DNA of 8,882 bases from Candidatus Peribacteria bacterium (GTDB lineage: Bacteria > Patescibacteria > JAEDAM01 > Absconditabacterales > Absconditicoccaceae). Made by a program: the position numbers and the translations under genes. Location: the NCBI GenBank assembly GCA_031280545.1, contig JAITGP010000005.1:1-8882 (forward strand), given 5' to 3'. The notes beneath the pieces are model-generated. The model was not told the DNA's origin and ran no database searches. It saw nothing but the letters and a program-made list of their open reading frames with translations. Below are positions 8,237-8,882 of this stretch, in pieces. How positions within the stretch are numbered: position 1 is the first letter of the stretch; every line of letters starts with the position of its first letter.

Positions 8237-8882
8237 TTATTTCAAATACCCATTCACAAAACTTTTCCAATCCATTTCCTTTTTCCCCTCGGGTTTCAGG
8301 AGGATTTCTTTCACGGCAAGATTCCTTTTCCCATTGTCCAAGAGAGGAGCGGATTTATGAACTTCAAAGAGCTCTTCATCTAGAACCAGCTTTTCAATAA
8401 TAATTTTTTTGTCTTGTCGAATGAATCGCACCTTTGGCCAAAGAGAAAACGCACGATATTTAGCATAAATCTCCTCCAAGCTATCTTGAGAAAGCACAAA
8501 AAATCCATCAGCTTTTTCTATTTTCTTCGTGTAAGTTGCCTCATTCTCCTCTTGCTTTACTGGAGTGATTAAGCCTTTCGCGAAGTTCCAGAGGGTAGTA
8601 GTCAGAAATTTTGGTCACACCTTCTGAATCGCTTCAATGAGGTTGGCAACAATTCGTTCAAATTTCAAAGGAAAGCTGATCGTATCAATGACATCTCCAG
8701 TATCCATTCCCGCATCCATTTTCATGATAGTGATTCCGCTTTTTTCTGCTTTATTCAAAAAAATAGACTGCAACGGGGAGGCTCAGCGATACTGAGGGAG
8801 CAGAGAACCATGGACATTAATCGCTCCGAAAGAGGCGAGGTCAAGGACGGATTGTGGAAGGATTTTCCCATAAGCAATAACC
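8237..8882 (-). CDS. fmt: Methionyl-tRNA formyltransferase, 5' truncated by the window edge
   Basis: Fmt transfers a formyl group from 10-formyltetrahydrofolate to methionyl-initiator tRNA. The visible 214 residues run from the right edge to TAA at 8237-8239. They begin VIAYGKILP and include [16 protein letters not shown] and [13 protein letters not shown]. The active-site Asn, His and Asp are present at visible residues 22, 24 and 60; their spacing matches E. coli Asn106, His108 and Asp144, so about 84 residues lie outside the window. The C-terminal domain is recognisable from [13 protein letters not shown], the YRAFSLWP segment, and the final [14 protein letters not shown] encodes Gly in YRGAS (8783-8785) and in QKVGPKF (8615-8617); the first is an almost invariant glycine. 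An apparent GTG start near 8497 under the standard code is an artefact. The exonuclease gene follows 25 bases downstream, so the two are probably co-transcribed. Confidence 0.96.

Noticed and set aside
1..8882. Mycoplasma/Spiroplasma code 4 (TGA as Trp) or TGA as selenocysteine
   Set aside because: The motif positions require Gly (DEPTxG, ETTG, YRGA), Trp is already TGG in these genes, and Sec would not occur up to ten times in UvrA.
7684..8882. fmt-exonuclease pair as part of a novel defence or mobile system
   Set aside because: Fmt is a standard housekeeping enzyme with an intact active site, and the exonuclease is a generic DEDDh domain. No nuclease partner, toxin, integrase or repeat array lies nearby.

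Overview
The window comes from a bacterium that reads UGA as glycine (NCBI translation table 25). That points to Candidatus Gracilibacteria (BD1-5) or Absconditabacteria (SR1) of the Candidate Phyla Radiation. All five genes carry in-frame TGA, 17 codons in total. Where a codon falls in a conserved motif, that motif position is glycine: DEPTxG and the PGAG loop of UvrA, DxETTG and KKLG of the exonuclease, and YRGAxP of methionyl-tRNA formyltransferase. Tryptophan is written TGG throughout, so this is not the mycoplasma code. All four complete or 3'-complete reading frames, and the left-edge gene, end in TAA or TAG.

Layout. On the plus strand: a 5'-truncated class A penicillin-binding protein (1-3058), then uvrA (3084-6419), then a multi-pass membrane protein of MFS type (6481-7641). 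On the minus strand, convergent with these: a 5'-truncated fmt (8882 down to 8237), then a DnaQ-like DEDDh exonuclease (8211 down to 7684). Spacers are short: 25, 61 and 25 bases within the two co-directional groups and 42 bases at the convergent junction. There is no gene-free stretch over 300 bases. The two groups look like short operons of housekeeping genes: cell-wall synthesis, nucleotide excision repair and transport on one side, translation initiation and a 3'-5' exonuclease on the other. The functions are not obviously linked.

I see no mobile element, CRISPR array, RNA gene or defence system. The unusual content lies in how the genes are written: the recoding itself; an almost TGA-free 3-kb penicillin-binding protein gene next to a uvrA with ten TGA codons; pyrimidine-rich leaders in place of Shine-Dalgarno sequences before all three visible starts; a shift from C-rich at the 5' end to G-rich at the 3' end of four of the five genes; a palindrome-bearing in-frame insertion in uvrA; and a 16-bp tandem repeat in the uvrA-transporter spacer. 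With the standard code uvrA would break into about ten pieces and would wrongly look like a pseudogene.
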